A DNA stretch of 64,000 bases from Lojkania enalia (taxonomy: Eukaryota > Ascomycota > Dothideomycetes > Pleosporales), in NCBI GenBank assembly GCA_010094045.1, contig ML986776.1:28320-92319 (forward strand). The letters are read 5' to 3'. Below are positions 52,371 to 64,000 of the stretch, piece after piece. The notes below the pieces were generated by a model. The model was not told the DNA's origin. It did no database searches and saw nothing but the letters and a program-made list of their open reading frames with translations. The position numbers were made by a program, and so were the translations under genes. How positions within the stretch are numbered: position 1 is the stretch's first letter; each line of letters begins with the position of its first letter.

Positions 52371-55300
52371 CTATGCAGAAATACTTCTATCCAAACTTTG
52401 TCCCAAACACATTTCATGATACATTCCTCTTTTCGCTAATAGCTGGTCATGCGTCCCCGTTTCTACAATCTTTCCTCTTGCGAAGACAACAATGAGATCC
52501 GCATCCTTGATTGTGCTTAGCCGGTGTGCAACGGCGATCGTCGTTCGGCCAGATTTTGCTTTCTCCAGGGCCAACTGCACAATCTTTTCGGATTCCGTGT
52601 CCAGCGCCGATGTTGCCTCGTCTAGTAAAAGTAATCTTGGCTCTCGGATAAGCGCACGGGCGATAGCGATACGTTGTCTTTGGCCACCGGATAGCTGCGT
52701 ACCTCTACTACCACACAACGTCCCGAAGCCCTCAGGTAAGGAAGCAACGAACTCGTAGATGTTGGATTGTCGGGCTACATCCTCAATCTGTTGGTCAGTA
52801 GCATCTGATTCTAGCCCCATCGCAATGTTCTCACGTATAGAACCCTGGTAGAGAACAGGCTCTTGTTGGACGAATGCAACTTGGCTTCGATATTTGCGAG
52901 GGCATAGATCGGTTAGATGGCGATTATCACAGGTAATGTGGCCGGATATCGGGTCGTAGAAGCGTTCGAGGAGAGCAATCATGGTGGATTTGCCACAACC
53001 GCTTGCACCTACAAATGCGACAAACCGACCGGGGCGAACCTATCCCTTGATCAGTTGCCACTCTTAAGAAGTAAAAGTAAGAACTATATACCTCGACGTT
53101 GACATCTTCGAGGACCTTGGTACTAGGTCGACTCTCATACGCAAAGGCAGCCTCTTGATACTCGATATGAGCCGGGTCCCTCCTTCTAATATCATCATCG
53201 TGAGGCGGTTTGGATGGATCTTCTTCTATGGCCGGCTTTAGACGGCGAAGCCAGAAGATGTAATTCGCCGCGGCCCGGGCTTTCGTTATACTTGTTGTGT
53301 ATGAGAAAAATCCTGCTGCTGCTTCGCCAGAGAATATGACTGCAATAAAGACAGCGAAAAATTGGGCATTTGAATACTCTCCATACGAGACGAGGCGACT
53401 TCCGTACCTAAGACATATTAGCGGATTCGCGTTCTTAGAGTCATCTGCTTACCAGAAACCAAGAGCTATTGCGAGGAAAGAAATCGATTGTGTTAATGAA
53501 TACCAGAACATGGTCCATACCAAAGCCTTTATTGAGCATTTTGCGACGCTGCGAAGGCGCTCCTGGTATTTACCAAGTACATACTTCTCCAAGGCAAGGG
53601 AAGACACTGTGCGGATCGCGGATACTGCTTCGGATGCTAACGCGGCACTGTCGGCAAATCTTTTTCCTGTATCCTCTTCAAGCTTGAACTCTAGTCGAAT
53701 CCGGAGGTAGCCGGAGAATATTACTGGGGGCAGAGCTCCAAAGACGATCGCAAGTCCCAATTTCCAGCCGACAATAAGAGCCAAAATCGAGCTAGAGACA
53801 ACGTTGACGATGTTGACCAAGATCAACATGAGGTTGAATCCGAGCAGCTCTAGAAGATTGTTCGGATAGCTCGAAAGATTCGAAGCAAGAGCTCCACTGC
53901 CGTTTTCTTCTTTATCAAAGAAGTTCATATCCTGTTTGAGAATGAGGTTGAGTATCTCTAGTCGATATCTTCGGGAAACATGCTGTGACTTGTTAGCGCG
54001 TATCTTCGAGGGACTAGATTTGAACCGACTTGAGCCACAATGTTGCTAAACCAGCCGGCCGTGGAGTATACAGCAAGATTACCCAATGCTACCATGAAGA
54101 ACATTAGTGAATAGAAGTTGCCCTGCGATCGACCTTCACCCGGAGGAAGTTCGAATGCTCGGAGAATTCTAGAAAACAGAATTGCTTGTGCCGGGAAAGT
54201 AAGACCTTATTTCGTTAAACAAAGCAAAGCGAGGAGTTGACGGTTGGAATCGAATTACCTCCCAGCACCGATGTGGCAGCGAGAATCAAAAATATCGGCC
54301 ACAAGTTGCCCTGCTCCCGTAAAATCACCACAATACACTTGATTAAACCGTACTTAATCCCATCTTTGGTTGTTTCTTCTGTTTTTCCCGCTCCAAATGT
54401 AGATCCAACCTGTGTTTGTGTCCGGATTAGCGTTGTCTCTTCACCGGTTGTATGATCCGCCTCAGAGCCTTCCTCACTTGCGCCCCCGAGATCTTGTGCC
54501 CTGACTAGACGCGCGTAAGCTCCGTTAGTTTTAATAAGTTTATTATGTGTTCCCTGCTCCACCACAATGCCATCGGACATTACTGCAATGTTGTCGGCGT
54601 TTCGTACCGTAGACAATTTGTGAGCGATGACGATGGTCGTTCGATTTTCTGATACATTGTCAAGCGCTTGTTGCACGATTTTCTCGGCTTTCGGGTCTAG
54701 TGCACTCGTAGCTTCATCGAGCAAGAGTACTTTGGGATCCGATACGATGCTGCGAGCAATAGCCAGTCTCTGCTTCTGTCCTCCCGAGAGCATCATGGCC
54801 CTCTCTCCTACCTGAGTATCGTAGCCCTATTTGCAAATCAGTGTGAAACGCTCTTATCATCGCATGGGCGCCATCATGAAGAGAAATCATCCTTAGGATA
54901 CTCACTTTCGGCAATTTCTCGATAAATTCGTCGGCATATGCAGCTTTACACGCCTTTTGCACCAACTCCCTTTGCTCGTTTTTACTCAAGTTACCCTTGT
55001 CAGTACCGAAGAGACCAAAAGCAACATTATCGAATACGGTTCCACTAAAGAGGACAGGTTCCTGCTGGACAAGTCGCATGTTTGTCCGGAGCCACCTCAA
55101 GTTCAGCTCACGTATGTCAACACCGTCCAATGTCAAGATTCCAGCGCTTGAATCGTACCAACGCTCCATAAGTCCAATGATGGTGCTTTTACCAGAACCA
55201 CTTGCGCCAACAAGGGCAGTGGTTTTGTTTGGGGGTATTGAAAGTGTAAGGCCCTTTAATACTTGGATGTCTGGCCTTGCAGGGTATGCAAAATGCACGT

Positions 55301-56628
55301 CTTGAACCTCGATGTGCCCAGCACAATCTCTAGGAACTTTGCCATTTTCGTTCAGGGGGTCGATCTCCGATTTGCGGTCGATAGTGCGGAAGAGCTCCTC
55401 GGCGGCAGAAGAGGCTTTAGTGAGCGCCAGTATTTGGGGTGCTATCGTAGTCATTGCCGTCGCAGCAACGATGACTGCCAGAATGACACTGGAAATGGTT
55501 TAGAATGCGCGTTACAAAGTTAATTAAGGATTACACACGTGAAGACGTCTCCAGATTCTGTAATTTCCCCAGAAGTGTACATACGAATACCCTGCCAAAA
55601 CGCGAGACCATAACCGGAGTATACGCAGAAGAACTCAGTTGAGAACAGAACGGCGTAGTTTGGTGATTTCTTCATCCCAACTTTCATAGCCTTAGCTAAG
55701 TACGCATCGTATTTGCGGGAGATTAGTGGATTTAACCAAAACGAGTGGACAGTACGCATAGTCGAAAATACTTCTTCAGCAAGCTGACCGGCTTTTCCAT
55801 ATATGGCGTTCATTGCAGACTCTTGTTTAGTGTCGATGCCGACGCAAACGCCAGTTACTACAATAATGGTCGGAACAATGCTAATCGTGATGAAGGCGAG
55901 CTTCCATTGCACAGCAAATGCGATGACAAAAGCCGATACAAAAGTAGAGATTCCTTGGATGGTAAGCGTTAGCTTCTCAGAAATGCCGGTGTTCACGTTA
56001 TTTCCATTAGTGGTAGCTTGGGCTGTGACAGATCCAGTACCGGGGCCATCGAAGAAGGCGATGTTCTGTCGCAGTGTGTGCTCCAGGAAATCTATTCTCA
56101 AAGCCTTGGTGGTGCGGATGGCGGAAATTGAAATAAAGCTGGAGTGAATGTACACCAATGCAAACTTTGCTATAAAGAGATACACGAAATACAATCTGGA
56201 ACAAATATTAGTGAATACCTGCAAGTTCTTCAGACGGAGGACGAACGTGTATTTGTTCACCTCCGAACGGTATCCTGCGGCGGAGAGGGTCCCAGTCGCA
56301 AACCCTGTAAATGATGTGACGAATTTGCCGAAAATCAGATCCATGAGTGGTAGTAGAGTGCCTGCTGCAATTGCAGCGATAAATGCGGTGATATTCAGTA
56401 TCCAGCTCGTTCGGTCCGCATATTTGAAGACGCGCTGTCGCGGTGTCAGGTGCCTCTATTACTAATTAGGAAGGACCATGTATGATGCCAACTTACAAGG
56501 TAACCCCCCATGCCTCCCCGGGCCTCATGCGCCTTTTCATCAGCATTTTCTGACGGATCATTCTTCAGTTCGTCGCTTTGCTGCCGGCTTGGTGTTTTGT
56601 CCTTCTCAAGTTGACCAGAGGATATCAT
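52371..56628 (-). CDS. full-length ABCB (MDR/P-glycoprotein-type) transporter
   Basis: ATP-driven exporter of the ABC-B family, layout TMD1-NBD1-TMD2-NBD2, probably in the plasma membrane, exporting hydrophobic compounds (substrate unknown). Nine exons: 56628-56497, 56455-56247, 56195-55539, 55488-54906, 54826-54259, 54205-54030, 53982-53453, 53407-53092 and 53039-52371; all joins keep frame and give 1279 residues, the standard size. NBD1: Walker [10 protein letters not shown] at about 427-435, LSGGQ at 540-544, Walker [11 protein letters not shown]-loop AHKLST. NBD2: GASGCGKST at about 1068-1076, LSGGQ at 1173-1177, [15 protein letters not shown]. All ATPase motifs are intact in both halves. 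The 51-nt intron at 56196-56246 is a multiple of 3 without stop codons. The next gene, divergent, is a Zn2Cys6 regulator. Confidence 0.9.
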
Positions 56629-57332
56629 ATTTAGAGCAAAGATGAAGTCTGTTAGATGGCTGTAGTAGCAATAAGAGTGCCATATGTTTTTGCCTGTCCT
56701 GCGAAGCAAATCAAACCCACCCGCGGAGTCCGCGCGCGCCGAGAACCAAGAGAGTAGCGCTGAAAAGTCGGCGAAAGTCTTATGACAGGCCAAATGCGGG
56801 ATACTTCAAAGAAATGCGATGAAAGCGACAGTGAGCGTCTCGGCACCGACTCGGCACGGGAACACGTGCACCGGCCCGGCATTTCGCTCCAGACACGTCG
56901 ATTTTGTATGCGTGATACATCTGTTGATAGGCATCTGCCTAAATTCTATGGATTATGGTTTATATAAGTCATGTTCCGTCTTCTTCACCATTCCAGAGGC
57001 CGTTAAGGGTTTCGGTTACGAAATATGTTTAGTGCAAAAACTGTACTCGATCGTTGGCAAGAGTCTAATCTCTCTTCCATCTCAACTTTGGTCAACCTAA
57101 TTTGATAATGCGTTGAAGCACTGACCCAATTCGCAGGAAGGAGACTCCGTCAAGTAGTCACAGTCATCAAGCGAACGACGTAATCGATATTTTCCGGGTC
57201 TTGGCGTCGCAACCCGCGGGTTCCGAAATCACGTTTCTTCGATCATTCATCCACAATTTTCAAAACAGTTCTTGCCGTCCGCTGCCCTCGCGCCCCGAAT
57301 CTAACCAAGCATGTTAGTTGGACCAAGCAATT
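56629..57332. promoter_or_regulatory. bidirectional promoter region, transporter and Zn2Cys6 regulator
   Basis: The 704-bp spacer between the two divergent starts (56628 minus, 57333 plus). It must contain both promoters. GC-rich patches near 56840-56880 include CGGCAC, CGGCAC and CCGGCCCGG sequences of the kind bound by Zn2Cys6 proteins (CGG half-sites), but such triplets are common and I have no proof of binding. Confidence 0.4.
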
Positions 57333-60300
57333 ATGGATGCTAGTGAAGACATCGATCATGGCATCGATGGCCCTGATGGGTCGACGAGGGTGCAGCGTGC
57401 AGTACGAATCCAGATTATCGGCTATGTAGGCTTATTTGACACCCCAAGATAGTGCGATTCTTGCAGATCGAGAAAGATTCGCTGTGATAGGGGGTTTCCT
57501 TGCTCGAATTGTAAAGCAAGCAAATTAAGTATGAATTTCCCATAGATTCAATGTACGGTTGCTGACCCTACCCAGGCTGCCAAACCACAGCACCGGTGCA
57601 AAAAGCTCAGAAACAGAGGGTGCACATTTCCGAACAATAGTAAGTTCACCTCTCATTGAATAGAGACCACAGTCTCTAGTTTCTTGGGGAGGAGAAATAG
57701 TATGGTTCAACAGCCAAACTTGATCGAGCGTGACTTGCTGGTTCTGGAGGCTATGAAACCTGCAAAGCGAAGAATAACCTTACACTGACGCCCCGGCCTT
57801 CGAACATCCCCCTTTAAAGCAGAATCAAGATTATTATTGCAGAAGCGAGACGTAGCTCATCACATGTTTATCCCACCTTCCCTAAGAAGTCCTAGTTTGT
57901 GCTTAATGGTGTTGCGTTGGGCTTATTGTTCTAGCGGCATACTTCCATAAAGGTCGAGGCAGAGCACCAACAAAAAATATACTGCTAACTTAACGAATCC
58001 AGCGAGAAGAAGATAGATCGGATTGAGGACCGATTAGCAGGCATCGAGACTGTACTTGAGAAGCTGGCGACAAAGTTAGCTGATCTGAGCATCCAAAAGG
58101 AGTCAGAATCAGGAAGTCATTCGAGGTCAAGCAGAATCGCCAGGAGTCCCAATTCGAGTACAGAACACCACTCCGGGACCCCCGCCCCCTTTGAAGGCGA
58201 AACAACTCTCAACTCACAATCCGCGTTTGCCCGAGAGTTTCTAGAGCAAGCTGTCGGGAGCACCCCGTCAATAGGACAGAATGAAGAGGTCAAGGCGGCT
58301 TTAGCGTCTCTGCAGGATATAGTCAGCAGGCAAGGCCAAAATGCTTCAACAAGCAATGAACCACAACCGTTCTTCAATAAAGCACTAGCCGACATCGATT
58401 CTTCCAAGCTAGAGAGGCCCCCGTGGGAGGCCGTTGTCGAAGTGATCGAGAAAGCGTCAAGTGAGTCCAAGTTCAATAATTTCTCTTCCCGTATTCAATT
58501 CTCTCCATTATTCCACATTTTCCTATTGAACTTCTAGAATTCCGCTCTTGCAGACTTCTAACGCTGGTGTTTCCAGCCTAGGCTGATATTTCTAGCCCAT
58601 CCAACAATGTGCTTTGCTATGGTATTCCCCTTCTTAAACTTGAGAACCATGCAAGAGACCTTCAAGAAGACCTTTGAGTCGCCTGATGACTGTCCGACAG
58701 TTCGCCGAATACTAGTGTACGGAGTACTGTACAATCTGTTCATGGAATTCTCATGCTATCCTTTAGTTGGCCGTCGAATAGAGCCATTTCAGAAGTACAG
58801 TAAACAATGCCGAGTACAGCTCGAAGTGGCAGTGAGTCAACTTGAACTTTTTGTGCCAGCAAGCTATGAGAACATCCTCGGGATGGTGCTCGCGGTAAGC
58901 GCTTCACCACTTTGTAATGCCCCTGGAGACGAGATGGTCATCAGCTATCTTGTATTCAATGCCACCCCACTGTGCATTGGTGCACAAGCCACTTAAAAGT
59001 TTAATAACTAGCCAATCGCACCGGTTTGCTGACAGGACCTAGGCGTCATATGCAGTTGAGTTGTGTAAACCCTCGCTTTGCTGGGCTTTGAATTCCAAGG
59101 CCGTGGCAATGTGCCAAGACCTTGGATATCATCGGATCTCAACCATGAAAGGGGATTCCAAAGACGAACGTGCTGCAAAAATCCATGTGTTCTGGTTCGT
59201 CTACATTATGGATAAAACGTTGTCGCTTCGACTAGGCAGAGCTTCAGCAATTCAGGACTGGGACATGTCACTACCGTTTCCCACTTCTAGCGATGCCGGA
59301 TACCATAATGGTTCGCTGCGGATGGGAAATGATTTTCTCCTTTACTGGATAAAATTAGGCCAAGTCCAGGGTAGTACGTACGAAAAACTCTTCAGTCCGG
59401 CTGCCTTTAATAAGTCTGCCGAAGAGCGGGCGCAAATCGCATCAGAGCTTGTAAATGCTCTTAACCTGGCCTGGGTGGAGCGGGGGGATGCAAGTGTGTT
59501 GAATTTCTCATTCCCTCACGTTAAAGTTTCCGGTACGAAACAGGCGTTAACACCCAATGAAACTGAGCTACCTTCGCAACGTCAAAGAGCGCCCTATTTC
59601 TACCCTACACAGACACAAATCTCCTTAGGAAGTGAATCGCGGCCAACCCTTTACTCAGAAGGTACGTCGAGAGTTTTGTTGACCCATATAGAAGGGCCAT
59701 CGCCGTTAAAGCGGATTTACGCCTTAATAACCGCAACCGATGCTAAAGTCCTCCTTACTCTCTACACGAGGGATTAGGATCTATAGTATCTGTTAAAGGA
59801 AAAATTATGGCAAAATATTAGTGTACTCTAGGGGCGTTCAGTTCAAGTGGTGGTTTTCACGTCGGCTAGGATTATACTAACCATTCTAGGCTTCTTAGGT
59901 GAAGACGTCGCAGATCTATTCTATTACGGGGATGTTGTCATGCATTACTCCACTGCAAGCTTGATCCAACGGGCCGTTAGCTCAGATAACGTAACATTCA
60001 ATCAAGATTGCCTCGATTCAGCACGAGCGGCCTTGATTGCACATCAGCGGGCTAGCGAACAGTTCAATGTCAAAGGAAAGGAAGATCTATGGTCTGGATA
60101 TCTCCATTGGTATGCTTTCTTGATAATATCATTCCCTTGGGACTAGACAACCGCCCATTAGTTGGGACGGCCGTAACGAGTTGTGACCGCACTGCCATGT
60201 ATGACTTAATGCTAATTGTTGCCCTTTACAGGTCTGTCCTACAGGCCCCGTTCACACCATTCATTGTTATATTTAGTAACGCCATCTCAAAATGCGACGA

Positions 60301-60748
60301 TGCGGATCTTTCTCAGCTTTCCGACTTTGTGTCCTCCCTCGAATCCTGCCGCACTGTTTCCGAAGGTGCTGATAAACTCTACAAAATGTGCCACCTTTTC
60401 CTACAAGTCGCAAAGCTTTATATCGAAGCGAAGAGAAAAGAATTATCACAACATCTCCGCGGTTCTCCCCAGGGTGACTATTATCAAACCGCTAACGGCG
60501 CGACGCAAAACTTGGATTTTAGTACAATGACACAATTTGATCCATACCTTTCTGCGCTTGGCTTGACGAACTCAGCTTGGTCAATGAGCGCAAGCTTTCC
60601 TCAGAACCATCCAGGAATAGAAGTATTTCAGGGCATGGAAGCTGGTAATATGGGTGGGAATCAGAACACTGTCCAGGATTGGTTTTCGGGCAGCAGATAC
60701 ATCATGGGGCTTATGGAGGACGATATCAACATGCCGGATTTGAGTTAG
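57333..60748 (+). CDS. Zn2Cys6 transcription factor with fungal_trans domain
   Basis: Nuclear regulator of the Gal4 class. Exons that I can place: 57333-57401, 57453-57528, 57576-57639, 58003-58460, 58596-58894, 59043 to about 59520, a segment beginning near 59880 and ending just before the GTATGC near 60108, and a last exon from about 60232 to 60748. The zinc cluster is complete and perfectly spaced, C-x2-C-x6-C-x5-C-x2-C-x6-C (Cys 24, 27, 34, 40, 43, 50), assembled from exons 2 and 3. The coiled coil YEKKIDRIEDRLAGIE follows a 363-nt intron. The fungal_trans core includes KAVAMCQDLGYHR and HVFWFVYIMDKTLSLRLGR, then DWDMSLPFP. The join between about 59520 and 59880 is unresolved; that stretch contains stops and is unlike the family, perhaps a long intron or insertion. 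Confidence 0.75.
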
Positions 60749-61212
60749 GACTTGATGGCACTCTCTATATGTTAAAGCAACTCTTTGTTCATGATAAGAC
60801 GTCTTCATTCACGGGGATCTTTGCGCTGTATGCTGCTGTAATTATACAAGAAGTCACGGATCTCAACTCTCGGATAGGTATAGAGCGGAAATGCGATACG
60901 GCAACTACTTACTTCTCAAATCCTCTCTCGTAACCAGCCAAGCGTCCACACGCTCTAATGGTATTGTGTGCCTAATCCCTCTACATTAATTAAGCACTTT
61001 CAGGCCGATGAACGGAAGTTGTAACTCGATGTCACATGTGCGCTAACCTCATCAATGCAAATCGTGTCTCACCTGCGCATCAATTGTCCCCCGCACGCGT
61101 CCCCCCCACCAGGCAACTTTCTCTCTACAATGTCAGGCAACAACATGGCTACCGTATTTTCCTTCGCGGACCCTCCCTGACTCCCCTACCACCGAATTCC
61201 ACCCGTTGTACC
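60749..61212. promoter_or_regulatory. promoter region of the RING-YEATS gene
   Basis: Spacer containing ACGCGT at 61095-61100, 113 nt before the chosen start codon. This is the MluI cell-cycle box bound by MBF in yeasts; whether it is used here is unknown. No gene is recognised in the spacer. Confidence 0.35.
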
Positions 61213-62120
61213 ATGGCCGAAGCCTCTCCGCCTCCTGAAGCCGTCGCGCACGACGATCTATGTCCCGTGTGTCATCTCCTGCTATATGACCCTGTTAGGA
61301 CGCAATGCAACCATCTGCTCTGCGGTTCCTGCATGGCACAATGGGCCGATGCGTCCTCCACCGTCGAAATTATGCCGTCAAGCCTCAATTTGGACCACTC
61401 GCAATTCGACCCTAACTATGACCCCGCGAACGAGTTAATGTCGCTTGAAGCGAACTGCCCCATGTGCCGTTCGCGTACGACTGCATCGCTAGATGATGGG
61501 TTGAAGAGGATATTGGAAGCGCGGTATCCTGCGACGTACGCGGAGCGACGCGCTGAGGAGGAAGCTGTAAGGGTAGGAGACAGTGGGGTTGAAGGGATGG
61601 TGATATTGATTGGGAACAAGCACAGGCTTGTTTCCGGCGTCGAGGAAGGGAATAAACACGATTGGACTTTTTTTGTTAGGCTTTCACGGCCGGAGATTGT
61701 GGAGGAGGTTAGGGTCCATTTGGTATGTTGTTCTTGTCAAAATATTCTTATATATTCGGTTTTAGATAGCTCTAGAGACTGATCGAATGATGTAAATAGC
61801 ATCCCACCTTCCGTCCTCCCCGCGTCGTTCTTCACAGACCCCCTTTTGAAGTCCGCCGTCTTGGTTGGGGGTTTTTCAATATCGAGGCGGATATTATACT
61901 GAAGGAGCCGTACAGCTGGGTCACAGACGGGGATAAGAGAACGCGACGGCCTTCTCTGACGCTAGATTGGCTACTACGAATTGAGGGTCGGGGGAAGCAG
62001 GGGCGCGTGAGGACAAAAGTCAGGAAGATTGAGGCCGAGCAGATGGATATTGATGAGCATGTGGATGAGGGAAGAGCCTCGCCGGTTTCGTGGCCACATA
62101 TGGAAGATGAGGATCTTTGA
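61213..62120 (+). CDS. RING finger-YEATS domain fusion protein
   Basis: Two exons, 61213-61722 and 61800-62120 (77-nt intron, phase 0), give 276 residues. The start has a good context (ACCATGG); the frame is open upstream to an ATG at 61036. Residues 17-85 form a C3HC4 RING: Cys 17, 20, 32, His 34, Cys 37, 40, 82, 85, with an unusually long loop of about 41 residues between the fourth and fifth metal pairs. Residues about 140-230 match a YEATS domain: NKHDWTFFVRLSRPEIVEEV, then across the splice VHLHPTFRPPRVVLHRPPFE and RRLGWGFFNIEADIILKEPY. YEATS domains read acylated histone lysines; RING domains usually make ubiquitin ligases. A chromatin-linked ubiquitin ligase is therefore a reasonable inference, nothing more. 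The C-terminus is acidic. Confidence 0.85.
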
Positions 62121-64000
62121 GTGCAGGACGGCAGAATAATTATTCGAATGAGAAGATGCCTCAGGCTTCGGTTGCACGGCTTGCTGGGTAGTGGTTTTTG
62201 GTGGCGCGTCAAATGGAAACCGTTTGTAAAATGTAATTACTCCGTGGGACGGATAATAGAACCCATGTACTCTCTTAACGACTGTGGATAATATATAGGC
62301 GATACTTTAACGATATGCAGTTACACTAATAAGTATATGAACGTCATTACACTGCCTGTATCGGAATAGCCGCCTTCAGAGAATTCACATACCTTGTATT
62401 GTCGCATAACATTCCCGTTCTCAGTCAGTCACCACTTACCGGGCACAAAAGGTACGGGCGTACAAATAATATGACGAGCTATCCCCGCGCATAGTAGTCA
62501 AAATCAAAAAATCCAGACTGGGAAATCATGCTGTCACTAGACAGCATTGGACAAAGCTGCCAACATAAATTGTCATGGACGATATGAGTACTTTTAATGT
62601 TCAATCCCCGTACAAAGGAGTTAACTATGCAAAATTGGTATCGAGAACTCTAAAAGAACGGTACTACACTCTAGGAAACCATTCTCGATGGCTGAGAGCA
62701 TATTATGTTTATTCTCGAGGAATTTATAGTGTTAACAAACTGGGGCTACGCCATAGACAAAGCCATACCCCGAGCGCTATCGTTATAAGAAAGGGATTAA
62801 ACGATTTGTTCATTCGTGTTGGAGAAATCGCACTGAAAACATGATCCCTCGAACCTTTGAGATTGGATTCTGAAGATTAGGGTGTATCTTGCATTGACTA
62901 TGTTACTCGTGGACACTATCTGTATTAATGACGATTCTGCTTTTGTTTTTTTACCGAGATAATTGGACGGCATGTCGTGATATGCAGCGAATGTCTTTCC
63001 TGTATCTTTCAGCTTCTCTTCCGAGGATAAAAGGCCAGATGAAATAGAGAGCTCATGTGTGCACTATACTCCTTCAAGCCGATTCAATTCAACGCTTCAG
63101 TATCACGCAAATGCTGTCCCGCACAAAGACACATACTAATTTGCAAGTATAACTTCGTCCTTCAATGACCTATAAGGTCTATTCTCTAATCTGAGCGGAA
63201 TTTGCTCTTCTGGCCCGCTATGTGATAACACAATGTCACCTGACTAAGGGAATAAGAAAAAAAATTTTAAATATTTTTTATGAATGCTCGTACGTCACGG
63301 TGTACTGTGTAAGTTCTAAGGAACTTGGAGCTCACTACAAGCATAGGCCAAATATAGGACATTCACTAAATGCATGATCAAAGGAGTGTAATCGTAGCAA
63401 TTTCAACAACGAAATTTGGGCGTTCGGACAGAGAATCCGAGAGCTGAAAAAAAGGATATATCAGTAGTTATTGCTCGACTTAGATTAGCACTGGATTTAT
63501 AGCTGGTCGAGAAGGAAACGGGATCAATAGGAAATTGGTCCGCGAATAGAAACGTGCGCAAGGCAGCCCAATAACGTCTGTTGAGAGCAAGATTATTCAT
63601 ATTCGCTAGGGCTGGGGAACTCGAAGATTTGAATTAAATATTGATTTTCTTAGCGACATACTGTAATATCTCATAGCTTTGAGTTACGGGTTGATGATAT
63701 AGAGTCACCTGACCTAGGGTTGAAATAACCGAATCGCACCCTGCAGGGATGGCAGCGATTCGTCTCTCTTTCATCAGCCATCTCTTTTCTAAGAGAACTG
63801 AATATACGAACATTTTAGCCCTGCTACTCTATCTATTGTTGCTACGCTGTGATCTATTATACTAGCCTATTACACATACCATTTAAACTCTTCTAGCAAT
63901 CTAAATGCTAGAGCACTCTTCTATTATTTATCATGAAAACATCTTTACGATAAGAACCAAATTTACGCACAAACTAGAAAATGCAAACTATCCAAAAAAA
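62121..64000. other. AT-rich end of the window
   Basis: No gene I can support. A 90-codon open frame at 62575-62844 begins with ATG but has no motif and no obvious relatives. The remainder is AT-rich with short poly-A/T runs. Confidence 0.4.

Noticed and set aside
45919..60748. A secondary-metabolite cluster around the transporter, regulator and protease
   Set aside because: No backbone synthase (PKS, NRPS, terpene cyclase) or tailoring enzyme set is present; only the transporter/regulator pair is supported.

Overview
This is nuclear DNA of a filamentous ascomycete (Pezizomycotina). The evidence is many short introns (about 41-150 nt) with GT..AG ends and CTAAC-like branch sites, lineage-typical families (Zn2Cys6 regulator, Spo7-like protein, GH106-like secreted enzyme, STAND/NLR receptor), and transposon relics whose stop codons look like repeat-induced point mutation (RIP). 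A placement nearer than subphylum, for example Leotiomycetes, is only a guess. There are no operons, and no rRNA or convincing tRNA genes. One run of 670 N lies at 11295-11964.

Layout. 0-7 kb is gene-poor: a bZIP transcription factor (3533-4516) and a wrecked acyl-protein thioesterase gene. 7.4-12.5 kb holds the 3' end of a Tad-like LINE and then a large NLR-type receptor gene: a SesA-like N-terminus, a NACHT NTPase and a long array of nearly identical 33-residue ankyrin repeats, with the assembly gap inside the array. 13.5-19.3 kb has two unknown membrane proteins, a broken relative of one of them, a five-exon alpha/beta hydrolase with an 8-nt micro-exon, and a GFA-fold zinc protein. 19.8-31.6 kb is a decayed block. 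It has two solo LTRs of one family in opposite orientation with target-site duplications, relics of a SET-domain gene, a high-copy fungal gene family, a Tc1/mariner transposase and a second NLR N-terminus, and a 21-bp minisatellite. One intact membrane-protein gene (21507-22673) sits inside it.

32.8-50.8 kb is ordinary gene space: peroxisomal 3-ketoacyl-CoA thiolase, a small N-myristoylation-type protein, a secreted GH106-like glycosidase, a Spo7-like phosphatase subunit beside a CGI-58/Cld1-type lipid hydrolase, a small cysteine-rich secreted protein (effector candidate), a secreted M6-type metalloprotease and a single-pass membrane protein. 52.4-60.7 kb is a divergent pair: a full-length ABCB (MDR-type) transporter and a Zn2Cys6 regulator, plausibly a regulator/exporter unit. 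61.2-62.1 kb encodes a compact RING-YEATS fusion, and the last 1.9 kb shows no gene.

The most interesting elements are the NLR with its homogenised ankyrin array next to transposon debris and a second dead NLR 19 kb away, the RING-YEATS fusion, the small cysteine-rich secreted protein, and the two solo LTRs that can be defined to the base. Exon joins were worked out by hand from reading frame, splice signals and family knowledge; none is confirmed by transcript data.
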